From: Gammaproteobacteria bacterium
GTDB taxonomy: Bacteria > Gemmatimonadota > Gemmatimonadetes > Longimicrobiales > Gaopeijiaceae
Direction of reading: 5' to 3'
Length of the DNA stretch: 64,000 bases
Assembly: GCA_028819075.1 (NCBI GenBank)
Contig: JAPPMM010000024.1
Coordinates: 57,268-121,267, forward strand
Positions 1 through 8,614 of this stretch are shown here, in pieces. A program made the translations under genes and the position numbers. Under the pieces are notes generated by a model that did no database searches, was not told the origin of the DNA, and worked only from the letters and a program-made list of their open reading frames with translations. Numbering within the stretch: position 1 is the stretch's first letter; every line of letters starts with the position of its first letter.

Positions 1-2
1 CC

Positions 3-1049
3 GGACGCGAACTCGTGGAGTTCTTCCTCACGCAGGGTCCCCGCGGCGGCCTCATGGCCATGCTGCTGGTGTCCACGGTGATCTGGAGCGCGACCTGCGC
101 GGTGACCTTCGACTTCGCCCGCCGCTTCTCCGCCTACGACTACCGAACCTTCTTCCGCCGCCTCCTGGGTGGGCGCTGGTGGGTCGCCTACGAAGCGGCA
201 TACCTGGCGTTCCTCATGCTGGTTCTGGCGGTCATCGCGGCCGCGGCCGGCAGCATACTCGAAGAGACGTTCGGCATCAGCTACGCTGCCGGGGTGCTCG
301 GCATGATCGCCGCCATCGGCTACCTGGTGTTCCGCGGGTCGAAGACCATAGAGCGCTTCTTCGCCGGCTGGTCCTTCGTGCTCTACGCCGTGTTCGTCCT
401 CTTTTTCGTCCTCTGTTTCGTCTCCTTCGGGGGAGAAATCTCGCAGAGGTTCGCCGCCGTCCCGGCGGGCGAGGGCTGGCTCCTTGCCGGCGTGCGCTAC
501 GCCGCCTACAACCTCGCGACCATTCCCGGCCTGCTCTTCGTGATGCGGCACGTCGGCACCCGCCGGGAGGCGGTCTCGGCGGGCCTGCTGGCCGGCCCGA
601 TCGCCATCATCCCCGGGTTGCTCTTCTACCTCGCCATGGTGGGACAGTACCCGGAGATCCTTGACCGCACCGTCCCCGCGAACGCGCTGCTCGAAACGCT
701 CGGCATGCGCTGGTTCCAACTCGCGTTCCAGCTGGCGCTCTTCGGAACCCTGATCGAGACCGGGGCGGGGATGATCCACGCGGTGAACGAGCGCATAGCG
801 GCGGTCTACGCACGGCGCAAGGCGGAGATGCCCGCCCGCCTGCGCACCGGGATCGGCACAGGCCTGCTGCTCGGTGGCGCCCTCATCGCCCAATTCGGGC
901 TGATCGACCTGATCGCGCGGGGATACGGGACCATGACCTGGGTCTTCCTGGCCGTGTACGTCGTACCGGTGCTCACCGTGGGCGTGTGGAAGCTGGCCCG
1001 CCGAGGCCCCGATCGGCCTTCTCGTCCCGGCGAGGCAACACTTTCGTAA
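3..1049 (+). CDS. YkvI-like integral membrane protein, 5' end cut off by the window
   Basis: The reading frame is already open at the left edge (it reads GRELVEFF from base 3), so the first methionine-like codon, GTG at 15, is probably internal and the true start lies outside. The visible ~348 residues contain about nine hydrophobic segments separated by short loops, for example around residues 15-35, 60-85, 90-110, 115-140 and 195-215. The overall pattern resembles the uncharacterised YkvI family related to APC-fold transporters. No substrate can be read from the sequence. It ends 129 bases before pstS and is unlikely to be co-translated with it. The family call is from recognition of the pattern, not from a search. 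Confidence 0.6.
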   Translation, partial: GRELVEFFLTQGPRGGLMAMLLVSTVIWSATCAVTFDFARRFSAYDYRTFFRRLLGGRWWVAYEAAYLAFLMLVLAVIAAAAGSILEETFGISYAAGVLGMIAAIGYLVFRGSKTIERFFAGWSFVLYAVFVLFFVLCFVSFGGEISQRFAAVPAGEGWLLAGVRYAAYNLATIPGLLFVMRHVGTRREAVSAGLLAGPIAIIPGLLFYLAMVGQYPEILDRTVPANALLETLGMRWFQLAFQLALFGTLIETGAGMIHAVNERIAAVYARRKAEMPARLRTGIGTGLLLGGALIAQFGLIDLIARGYGTMTWVFLAVYVVPVLTVGVWKLARRGPDRPSRPGEATLS

Positions 1050-1178
1050 CAGAAGCGCGCAGCGCACCGGCGCCCGGTATCGGAGGGCCCGCCGTGCGGA
1101 TAGGTTATGGTGGCCCCGGTTCCGACGCAGGGAGCGGGTATGCCCGATTGCAGCGATCATCCATGGAGGGAACCGAGA

Positions 1179-2054
1179 ATGAGACGTAGCATGTCCACCC
1201 TGTTGTCGATCCTTGTCATCGCCTGCGGCGGCCGCGCCGAGAACGGTGCGCGCGCGGTGATCCAGAACAAGGGATCGGATACGCTGATCACCGTCGCCCA
1301 GGCCTGGGCGGAAGCGTACAGCGCAGTCGACGCCGAAGTCGCCGTGGCGGTCTCGGGTGGCGGCTCCGGCACCGGTATCTCGGCGATGATCAACGGCACG
1401 GTGGACATCGCCAACTCGAGCCGCAAGATGACCTCGCGGGAGATCGAGGCGGCTCGCGCGAACGGCAACGATCCCGTAGAGCACCTTGTCGGCCACGACG
1501 CGCTGGCCGTGTACGTCCACCGCGACAATCCGGTGGGCCGGCTTACCCTGGACCAGCTGGCGGGCATCTACGGAGAGAACGGCACGATCGAGCGCTGGAG
1601 CCAGCTCGACGTTCAGGTGCCGGGGTGCGCATCGGACGAGATCGTCCGCGTCAGCCGACAGAACAACTCCGGCACCTTCGCGTATTTCCGCGAGGCGGTT
1701 CTCGACAACGAGGACTTCAAGCTCGGCTCCCACGACATGCACGGCTCGAAGGACGTGGTGCACCTGGTGGCCCAGACGCCGTGCTCGATCGGCTACAGCG
1801 GAATGGCCTACGCAACCCCCGAGGTCACGATGCCCTGCGTCATGGGCAGCGCCGGCGAGTCGTGCGTCGCCCCCTCGATCGAGACGGCGCTCGACGGCAG
1901 CTACCCGATCGCCCGGCCCCTGCTCATGTACACCTCCGGTAGTCCGGCGGGCGCGGTCAAGACCTATCTCGACTGGGTGCTGGGCGATGCCGGGCAGTGC
2001 ATCATGCTGGAGCTGGGCTACACCCCGGCGATGCCCGCCGAGTGCGTACAGTAG
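1179..2054 (+). CDS. pstS: Phosphate ABC transporter, substrate-binding lipoprotein (PstS)
   Basis: Periplasmic phosphate-binding component of a Pst importer. I start at ATG 1179 because GGAGGG sits eight bases upstream and because this start gives a short lipoprotein signal ending in VIAC (Cys14). A longer open frame reaches back to 1107 but would bury that signal. The mature part opens with a phosphate-loop-like GSDT, followed by SGGGSGTG and later SRQNNSGT, the classic PstS binding segments. Several cysteines in the C-terminal half (PGCAS, PCVM, ESCV, QCIM, ECVQ) could form disulfides and are more than usual. pstC starts 30 bases downstream. No clear Pho box was recognised in front of it. 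Confidence 0.88.
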   Translation: MRRSMSTLLSILVIACGGRAENGARAVIQNKGSDTLITVAQAWAEAYSAVDAEVAVAVSGGGSGTGISAMINGTVDIANSSRKMTSREIEAARANGNDPVEHLVGHDALAVYVHRDNPVGRLTLDQLAGIYGENGTIERWSQLDVQVPGCASDEIVRVSRQNNSGTFAYFREAVLDNEDFKLGSHDMHGSKDVVHLVAQTPCSIGYSGMAYATPEVTMPCVMGSAGESCVAPSIETALDGSYPIARPLLMYTSGSPAGAVKTYLDWVLGDAGQCIMLELGYTPAMPAECVQ

Positions 2055-2084
2055 CCCGGGATAAGGACGCCTGATCGGCCCTCA

Positions 2085-3026
2085 ATGAATCCGCAGGCGC
2101 TCGCCCGCTCGCGCGACTTCGACCACCGCGGCCGCGCCTGGTACGCAGACCGCGCGGTGACGGTGTTCGTCTTCATCGGCGGCACTTCGGCGATCCTCTT
2201 CATCGGCGGGATCTTCGCCTTCATCGCGCGCGAAGGCCTCGGGTTCGTGTTCACCGAGTTCGACGCGGGCGAGTTTTTCGGCTCCATCGCCTGGCGGCCC
2301 ACCTCGGCGGTGGATGCCACCTACGGCGCACTGGCGCTCATCGTGGGGACGGCGAGCATTACGGGGCTGGCGATGGTGGTGTCGATCCCCTTCTCGCTGG
2401 CGGCCGCCGTGTTCATCGGTGAATTCGCGCGCGGCCGGGTGCGCGAAACGCTCAAGGTGCTCGTCGAGCTGCTCGCGGCCATCCCCTCCGTCGTGTGGGG
2501 TTTCATCGGCTTCAGCATCATGAACTCGCTGATCATCGACTTCTTCGACGTTCCCATCGGGCTGAACGTCCTGAACGCGGGGATCATCCTGGGGCTGATG
2601 GCGGCCCCCATCATGACCACCATCGCCGAAGACGCCCTCAAGGCGGTCCCGGACGGCTATCGGGAAGCAGCCGAAGCGCTGGGCGCCACCCGCTGGCAAG
2701 TGATTCGCAAGGTGGTGATTCCCGCGGCGAAGAACGGCCTGGTGGCGGCGGTGCTGCTGGGCGTGGGACGAGGGTTCGGCGAGACCATGGTCGTGCTCAT
2801 GGCCAGCGGCCACTCCATCAACCTCCCGGACAGCGTGTTCGACTCCGTGCGCGCGCTCACCGCCACCATTGCGGCGGAACTGGGCGAGACGGCCGTCGGC
2901 TCCGATCACTTCCGGGCGCTCTTCACGCTGGGCATCCTGCTCTTCCTGGTGACCTTCGCGATCAACCTGGCCGCCGATACCATCATGCGCGGGATCCGCA
3001 GGAAGGGGGAGCGGGGGCGCCCATGA
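2085..3026 (+). CDS. pstC: Phosphate ABC transporter permease PstC
   Basis: Inner-membrane permease of the Pst complex, 313 residues, the normal size. Six hydrophobic segments are visible, beginning near residue 25. The EAA-type ATPase-docking loop is present near residues 190-215 (EAAEALGATRWQVIRKVVIP). A soluble N-terminal extension carries FIGG repeats in the first membrane segment. The stop codon overlaps the start of pstA in an ATGA arrangement, which suggests translational coupling within the pst operon. Confidence 0.93.
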   Translation: MNPQALARSRDFDHRGRAWYADRAVTVFVFIGGTSAILFIGGIFAFIAREGLGFVFTEFDAGEFFGSIAWRPTSAVDATYGALALIVGTASITGLAMVVSIPFSLAAAVFIGEFARGRVRETLKVLVELLAAIPSVVWGFIGFSIMNSLIIDFFDVPIGLNVLNAGIILGLMAAPIMTTIAEDALKAVPDGYREAAEALGATRWQVIRKVVIPAAKNGLVAAVLLGVGRGFGETMVVLMASGHSINLPDSVFDSVRALTATIAAELGETAVGSDHFRALFTLGILLFLVTFAINLAADTIMRGIRRKGERGRP

Positions 3027-3913
3027 CCGGTACGGCGGCCCCGTTGTTCGCGGGCACCTCGCTGAACGCGCGCGACCGGAAGGTCGAGTGGCTGGTGCGC
3101 GTTCTGCTCGGACTGATGACCGCGCTGCTCATCCTGCCGGTCGTGATCATCATGGCACTGCTGGTGGTAGAGGGCGGCCCCGTCATCTCCTGGGAGTTTC
3201 TTACCACGCCGCCGGTGGACGGCATGACCGCCGGGGGCATTCTACCCGCGCTGGTGGGGACGGTGTGGCTGGTGGTCGTGGCGCTGATCGCGTCCGTGCC
3301 CGTGGGGGTGGCGGCCGCCGTCTACCTGAGCGAATACGCCCCCGACAACTGGCTCACGCGCGCCATAAACCTCGCGATCATCAACCTGGCGGGGGTGCCG
3401 TCGATCGTGCACGCCCTGTTCGGGGTGGGCGCCTTCGTGCTCTTCTTCCGCTTCGGCACGAGCATTCTGGCGGCCAGCCTCACCCTGGCGGTGATGACGC
3501 TCCCGGTCGTCATCGTGTCCACCCGCGAGTCGCTGCAGGCGGTGCCGCGAGCCTTCCGGGAAGCCTGCTGGAACATGGGCGCAACCCGCTGGCAGACCAT
3601 TCGCCGCATCGTGCTGCCCAACGCCCTCAGCGGCATCCTCACGGGCATCATCCTGGAGGTGTCGCGCACCTCGGGAGAGACCGCTCCCATCATGTTCACC
3701 GGCGCGGCTTTCTTCCTTCCCTTCCTGCCCCAGGGCGTCCTGGACCAGACCATGGCCATGTCGCTGCACCTGTTCGTCATCGCCACTCAGGTACCGGACG
3801 CGCCGGAAGCGCTGCCGTTCGGCGTGGCGCTTGTGCTGATTTCCATGGTGCTGGCAATGAACGCGCTCTCCATCGCCTTTCGCGTGTACGTGCGCGGGAG
3901 AAAGAAATGGTAG
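3023..3913 (+). CDS. pstA: Phosphate ABC transporter permease PstA
   Basis: Second Pst permease subunit, 296 residues. The start is ATG 3023, overlapping the pstC stop as ATGA; the open frame extends further upstream only as an alternative frame through pstC. Features are a first membrane segment near residues 25-50, the docking loop EACWNMGATRWQTIRRIVLP near residues 175-195, and the sequence SRTSGETAPIMFTG typical of PstA. Its end overlaps the following ATPase gene (ATG 3907 lies before its TAG at 3911), so the genes are tightly coupled. Confidence 0.93.
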   Translation: MTGTAAPLFAGTSLNARDRKVEWLVRVLLGLMTALLILPVVIIMALLVVEGGPVISWEFLTTPPVDGMTAGGILPALVGTVWLVVVALIASVPVGVAAAVYLSEYAPDNWLTRAINLAIINLAGVPSIVHALFGVGAFVLFFRFGTSILAASLTLAVMTLPVVIVSTRESLQAVPRAFREACWNMGATRWQTIRRIVLPNALSGILTGIILEVSRTSGETAPIMFTGAAFFLPFLPQGVLDQTMAMSLHLFVIATQVPDAPEALPFGVALVLISMVLAMNALSIAFRVYVRGRKKW

Positions 3914-4710
3914 CGGGCGGGGCGCCCAACGGCGGCGGCGCCTCGGCCGAGGCGCTTTCCGCGAAGGTGGTCGTGCAGAACCTCACGATCCGCTACGGGA
4001 ACCATGTGGCGCTGCGAGGGCTGGATCTCTCCATTCGCCGGAACGAGATCCTGGGGGTCATCGGCCCCGCGGGCTCGGGCAAGACCTCGTTCCTGCGCGC
4101 CCTCAACCGCATGGACGAGTTCATCCCCGGGATGGAGGTGGAGGGCCGTATCACCTTCGACGGCCGCGATATCCGACGCGTGCGCAATGTGTACGCGCTG
4201 CGCAGCCGCATCGGCGTGGTCTTTCCGCTCCCGGTGGGGCTCCCGCTCACCGTCTACGAGAACGTGGCCCTGGCTCCGCGCCTGCGGGGCGTGCGCAAAG
4301 GCAGCGAGCTCGACGAGATCGTCGAACGGTGCCTCCGGCGCGCCGCGCTCTGGGAAGAGGTCAGGGACCGGCTTGACTCGCTCGGAAGCCTGCTCTCCGG
4401 AGGCCAGCAGCAGCGCCTCACCATCGCGCGCGCGCTTTCGCAGGAACCCGATCTCCTGCTGCTGGACGAGTTCTCGATCGCCGTGGATCCGGTCACCACG
4501 ATGCGCATAGAGGATGTCCTCAAGGACTTGAAGAACGAGATGTCGATCGTGCTGGTGACCAATCTGGTGCAGCAGGCGAGGCGGCTGGCGGACCGGACCG
4601 CGTTCTTCCTGACCGGCGAGCACGTCGAAACCAGCGACACGGCGCGCATCTTCAGCGGCATCGTCAAGGATCCGCGCACCCACGACTACATCGAGGGACG
4701 CTTTGGCTGA
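3907..4710 (+). CDS. PstB-type ATPase 1, Q-loop and H-loop residues lost
   Basis: ATP-binding subunit of the phosphate importer, 267 residues. It starts inside pstA (ATG 3907). Walker A GPAGSGKT (residues 53-60) and Walker B with the catalytic Glu (LLLLDE, D187-E188) are present, and the ABC signature is perfect (LSGGQQQR, from L163). However, the Q-loop glutamine is replaced: the usual MVFQKP reads VVFPLP, with Pro107 encoded by CCG. The switch histidine of the usual VTHN reads VTNL (Asn219, AAT). The D-loop is IAVDP rather than SALDP. These changes should weaken hydrolysis at the site built on this subunit's own Walker A. The next gene has the opposite set of defects, so the two probably work as a heterodimer. 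Confidence 0.88.
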   Translation: MVAGGAPNGGGASAEALSAKVVVQNLTIRYGNHVALRGLDLSIRRNEILGVIGPAGSGKTSFLRALNRMDEFIPGMEVEGRITFDGRDIRRVRNVYALRSRIGVVFPLPVGLPLTVYENVALAPRLRGVRKGSELDEIVERCLRRAALWEEVRDRLDSLGSLLSGGQQQRLTIARALSQEPDLLLLDEFSIAVDPVTTMRIEDVLKDLKNEMSIVLVTNLVQQARRLADRTAFFLTGEHVETSDTARIFSGIVKDPRTHDYIEGRFG

Positions 4711-5491
4711 GCCGGCTGCCGCTCCCGCACCTGCCGCGATCGCGACCCGGGGCCTCAACCTCTGGTATGGAGACTTCCAGGCCCTCTTCGATGTCAACCT
4801 GCACGTGAAGCAGGGCATCATCACCTCCCTCATCGGTCCCTCGGGCTGCGGCAAATCCACCCTGCTCCGGAGCTGCAACCGCATCAACGAGCGGCTCGGC
4901 TACGTCCGAACCACGGGAAGCATCGAGATTCTGGGCCAGGACATCTACGCGCCGGAGGTAGAGCTGGTGCAGGTGCGCAAGCAGGTGGGGATGGTGTTTC
5001 AGCGTCCCAATCCCCTGCCGCTCTCCATCCGCGACAACGTGAGCTTCGGCCACCGGCTGCACGCCCGCGGCCACCGCGTCTCGCGCGCGCGCAGGCAGGA
5101 ACTGGTCGAGGATGCCCTGCGCAAGGTGCTGCTCTGGGACTCGGTCAAGGATCGGCTCGACACCCTGGCCACCGAGCTGTCGCTCGAGGAGCAGCAGAAG
5201 CTCTGCATCGCGCGGTTGCTCCCGGTGAAGCCCGCCGTGCTGCTCATGGACGAACCGTGCTCGGCGCTCGATCCCAAGGGCACGGCGGCCGTGGAGGAGC
5301 TCATCTGGGAGCTGAGGGGCGAGTTCACGATCCTGATCGTGACCCACAACATGGCCCAGGCGCGGCGAGCCAGCGAGGAGACCGTGTTCATGCTGATCGG
5401 CAAGTTGATCGAGCACGGCCGTACGGAGGACGTCTTCCTGAACCCGCAGCACCGCCAGACCGCCGATTACATCGAGGGGCGCTACGGCTGA
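4703..5491 (+). CDS. pstB: PstB-type ATPase 2, degenerate ABC signature
   Basis: Second PstB-family ATPase, 262 residues. It probably starts at TTG 4703, which overlaps the stop of ATPase 1 (TTGGCTGA). Walker A GPSGCGKS (45-52), Q-loop MVFQRPNP (Q100), Walker B LLMDEP (D183-E184), D-loop SALDP and switch histidine VTHN (H215) are all canonical. The signature, normally LSGGQQQR, reads LSLEEQQK (159-166), so both signature glycines are gone. In a heterodimer this subunit would supply the complete catalytic half and ATPase 1 the intact LSGGQ, giving one active and one degenerate nucleotide site. No phoU follows; the next gene is a tRNA on the other strand. Confidence 0.9.
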   Translation: MAEPAAAPAPAAIATRGLNLWYGDFQALFDVNLHVKQGIITSLIGPSGCGKSTLLRSCNRINERLGYVRTTGSIEILGQDIYAPEVELVQVRKQVGMVFQRPNPLPLSIRDNVSFGHRLHARGHRVSRARRQELVEDALRKVLLWDSVKDRLDTLATELSLEEQQKLCIARLLPVKPAVLLMDEPCSALDPKGTAAVEELIWELRGEFTILIVTHNMAQARRASEETVFMLIGKLIEHGRTEDVFLNPQHRQTADYIEGRYG

Positions 5492-5531
5492 TCGCCGTGC
5501 GGCGGGGCGCGGATGGCCCCGCGAGAGAGGA

Positions 5532-5605
<74 letters not shown>

Positions 5606-5637
5606 GTGTCGCGGCCAATGCCGGCTGCTCCCCCGCG

Positions 5638-6009
5638 GCGGAGCGCACGGAATAAGCCGAGTTCTGTCCCCGCCCGAAGACGGGGGAGGATCATTTATCT
5701 GGGACCGGCATCGCTGCCGGCCTCGTGCGGCCTACCCGGGACTCGGGTGGAGCGGGCAACTCCTCGTCCTCTATTCGGCCTTGCTCCGGGTGGGGTTTGC
5801 CATGCGGCCCCTGTTGCCAGCGGCCCGGTGCGCCCTTACCGCACCCTTTCACCCTTGCCTGTGCCCCGGGGGGCCATCGGCGGTCTGCTCTCTGCGGCAC
5901 TTTCCGTCGGCTCACGCCGCCCGGGCGTTACCCGGCACCCTGCCCTGTGGAGCTCGGACTTTCCTCCAGCGGGCTAACCCGCCAGCGATCCTCACTCGTG
6001 CGCTCCGCG
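5638..6009 (-). ncRNA. rnpB: RNase P RNA, bacterial type A
   Basis: RNA subunit of ribonuclease P, which matures tRNA 5' ends. On the minus strand the conserved GAGGAAAGTCCGAGCTCCAC core lies near 5952-5975 and the ACAGAACTCGGCTTAT 3' core near 5652-5667. A perfect 12-base-pair P1 helix closes the molecule: 5638-5649 pairs with 5997-6008. These pairings set the boundaries to within a few bases. Length, about 372 nt, is normal for type A. It lies 32 bases upstream of tRNA-Arg, so the two may be co-transcribed. Confidence 0.93.
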
Positions 6010-6232
6010 TTCTCGGGCGCTTCAACTGAAACGCCGGAGACGGGGAGCAGGAAAGCTACAGGGCAAGGCGGCCGGAGTAAAGCGCACTCTGGCCCGGAAT
6101 CGGAAGATCGGTACATTGAGGGCCGACCCGGCGGGGATCCGGGCTTCCAGCCTAATCAACCAGCTTTCGGAAACGTCGGCGAACCTCGTGCGTCCCGGGA
6201 GGCTTCCGCGATTGCCGGAGAGGAGAAAACGA

Positions 6233-8017
6233 ATGGCGCGGCTGCCACTGCTGTTGCACACGGCTCTCGTCCTGGCGCTCGCGGCCTGCATCGGCTGTGG
6301 GGATCCCTCGCCGGCGGGTGGGACCGCGTTTCCGGAGTCGTGGCGGTACCGGGACACACCCGCCCCCGTTACCGCGACCAACGGGATGGTCGTCACGACC
6401 GACGAACTCGCCAGCCAGGTCGGTGTCGACGTCCTCAGGTCCGGCGGGAACGCGATGGATGCCGCCGTCGCGGTGATGTTCGCGCTGGCCGTGGTCAACC
6501 CGGAAGCAGGGAACCTCGGCGGTGACGGGTTTCTGGTGCTTCGGACGGCAGGCGGCGAAACGGCGGCTCTCGACTTCCGCGCCCGCGCGCCCTTCGCCTC
6601 CACGCGGGACATGTACCTGGACGACGACGGCGAAGTCACGGAGGACGTCGTCGTCGGCCATCTCTCCGTCGGCGTGCCCGGCACCGTCGACGGAATGTGG
6701 CAAATCCATCGGCGCTTCGGGCGCATGGAATGGGCCGCGCTCCTGGACCCCGCGATCGAGCTTGCCGGAGGCTTCCCCGTGCGGCCCCGATTCCTGAACT
6801 CCCTGGGCGACGCGATGGTCGCGGCCCTTCAGGCCTTTCCGGCCTCGGCGGAGCAGTTCCTGCCCCGCGGAGGCCAGCCGCCCGCCGTCGGGGACACGCT
6901 CCGCCAGCCGGACCTGGCCAGCACTCTGAGGCGCCTCCGCGATATCGGCCGCGACGACTTCTACCTTGGGGAAACGGCGGACCTCATCCTCGCCGAGATG
7001 GAACGTGGCGGCGGCATCCTCACCCGCCGGGACCTCGCCGAGTATCAGGCAGTCTGGCGCGAACCCATCGCGTTCGAATACCGGGGGCACACGGTCATCT
7101 CGATGCCGCCCCCGTCGTCCGGGGGCGTCACGATGGCGCAGACCGCCGGGATCCTGGAGCGCTACGACCTTGCCTCCCTCGGCTGGCAGTCGGCGCAGAC
7201 GATCCATCTGCACGCCGAGGCCTGGCGGCGGGGCTATGCCGACCGCAACCACTACCTGGCGGATCCCGACTTCGTGGAAATGCCGCTGGAGCGCCTGACC
7301 TCGGCCGCATACGCGAGCGAGCGGGGAGCGAGCATTTCCCTGGATGCCGCCACTCCGTCCTCCGAGGTCGGACCCGGACTGGAGAGTGTGGGGGAGGCCG
7401 GGACGTCTCCCGGCGTCACCGTCCCCGAGGAGGGCGAGAACACGACGCACTATTCCATCGTCGATGCCGATGGCAACGCCGTGTCGGTCACCACAACCGT
7501 GAACTCCTGGTACGGAAGCAAGGTCACCGTCACCGGGGCGGGCTTCATTCTGAACAACGACATGGACGACCTCGCCGCCAGGCCCGGCTTCGCCAACCAG
7601 TTCGGCCTGGTGCAAGGGGAAAACAACGCCATCGAGCCGGGGAAGCGGATGCTTTCCTCCATGTCGCCGACCATCGTCCTGGGGCCGGACGGAGAGCTGG
7701 GAATGGTCACCGGCACCCCGGGTGGCGCGACCATCATCACCACGGTGTTCCAGACGATCTCCAACGTCGTGGACTTCGAGATGGATGTGGTCGAGGCCGT
7801 TCTGGCGCCGCGGGTCCATCACCAGCATCTGCCGGACCAGATCTTCTACGAGGCGGGAGCGCTCTCGCCGGAGACCGTTTCGCGGCTGGAGGCGCTCGGT
7901 CACGTCGTCGTCGAGCGAGGGGGGCTCTCCGGCGATGTCCAGATGATCGTCGTCGTGGACGGTCTGCTCACCGCGTGGTCCGATCCCCGGCGCGGGGGAA
8001 GGGCTCTGGGGTACTGA
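6233..8017 (+). CDS. ggt: Gamma-glutamyltransferase, lipoprotein form
   Basis: Cleaves or transfers the gamma-glutamyl group of glutathione and related peptides outside the cytoplasm. I start at ATG 6233 because AGGAG sits seven bases upstream; an open frame continues to 6116. The N terminus is a lipoprotein signal ending in LAAC (Cys19). The autoprocessing and nucleophile motif TTHYSIVDADGNAVSVTTT starts at Thr404, followed by NNDMDDLA and PGKRMLSSMSPTIV, all typical of the small subunit. The 594-residue length is normal. It is 47 bases upstream of the ferritin gene on the same strand. Confidence 0.92.
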   Translation: MARLPLLLHTALVLALAACIGCGDPSPAGGTAFPESWRYRDTPAPVTATNGMVVTTDELASQVGVDVLRSGGNAMDAAVAVMFALAVVNPEAGNLGGDGFLVLRTAGGETAALDFRARAPFASTRDMYLDDDGEVTEDVVVGHLSVGVPGTVDGMWQIHRRFGRMEWAALLDPAIELAGGFPVRPRFLNSLGDAMVAALQAFPASAEQFLPRGGQPPAVGDTLRQPDLASTLRRLRDIGRDDFYLGETADLILAEMERGGGILTRRDLAEYQAVWREPIAFEYRGHTVISMPPPSSGGVTMAQTAGILERYDLASLGWQSAQTIHLHAEAWRRGYADRNHYLADPDFVEMPLERLTSAAYASERGASISLDAATPSSEVGPGLESVGEAGTSPGVTVPEEGENTTHYSIVDADGNAVSVTTTVNSWYGSKVTVTGAGFILNNDMDDLAARPGFANQFGLVQGENNAIEPGKRMLSSMSPTIVLGPDGELGMVTGTPGGATIITTVFQTISNVVDFEMDVVEAVLAPRVHHQHLPDQIFYEAGALSPETVSRLEALGHVVVERGGLSGDVQMIVVVDGLLTAWSDPRRGGRALGY

Positions 8018-8064
8018 ACGCGCGGAACCAGCCTTCTTCACCAACCCACGGGACACAGGAACAG

Positions 8065-8568
8065 ATGATTGGAGACAGAGTCGAGGCGGCGCTCAACGAG
8101 CAGATAGTGCAGGAGTTCTACGCCAGCCAGTACTACCTCGCCATGAGCGCGTACTTCGAGCGGACGGGATACCCCGGCTTCGCCCACTGGATGCGCATGC
8201 AGTCGGACGAGGAGCGGGAGCACGCGCTGCGCATTTTCGACTTCGTGAACGACCGCGAGGGTCGGGTCGATCTAGGCCGCATCGACGCCCCGCCCTCGGA
8301 GTTCGGCTCGCCCCTGGAAGTGTTCCAGGCGGCGCTGGCCCACGAACGCAAGGTGACCGCGCTCATCGGCGAACTATACCGCCTCGCCGTGGAGGAGACC
8401 GACTACCCCACCCAGGTGATGCTGCAGTGGTTCGTCAACGAGCAGGTGCAGGAGGAGAAGGTCGCCTCCGACATCGTCGACCGGCTGCGCCTGGCGGGCG
8501 ACGACAAATCCGCGCTGCTGCTGCTGGAGACGGAACTCGGCCAGCGGCAGGGTGAATCCGAGGCGTGA
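8065..8568 (+). CDS. ftnA: Ferritin (non-haem, FtnA type)
   Basis: Iron-storage ferritin of 167 residues. ATG 8065 has AGGA six bases upstream. Ferroxidase-type ligands are visible as E17-like in EQIVQEFYASQYY, ExxH in DEEREHALRIF, the central Glu in LAHERKVTALI, and Q/E in NEQVQEEKV. Length and the four-helix pattern match bacterial ferritin A; the haem-ligand methionine of bacterioferritin is not evident. It could be co-transcribed with the ggt gene upstream. A hairpin just after the stop probably ends transcription. Confidence 0.92.
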   Translation: MIGDRVEAALNEQIVQEFYASQYYLAMSAYFERTGYPGFAHWMRMQSDEEREHALRIFDFVNDREGRVDLGRIDAPPSEFGSPLEVFQAALAHERKVTALIGELYRLAVEETDYPTQVMLQWFVNEQVQEEKVASDIVDRLRLAGDDKSALLLLETELGQRQGESEA

Positions 8569-8572
8569 AGCG

Positions 8573-8595
8573 GGTGCCGGCGCACCACCGGCACC
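8573..8595. terminator. Hairpin between convergent genes, probable bidirectional terminator
   Basis: GGTGCCGG at 8573-8580 pairs perfectly with CCGGCACC at 8588-8595 around a 7-base loop. It lies in the 46-base gap between the ferritin stop and the end of the convergent DUF1592 gene. No T-tract follows, so factor-independent strength is uncertain. Confidence 0.5.
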
Positions 8596-8614
8596 TACCC
8601 CACCATAGGACGGA

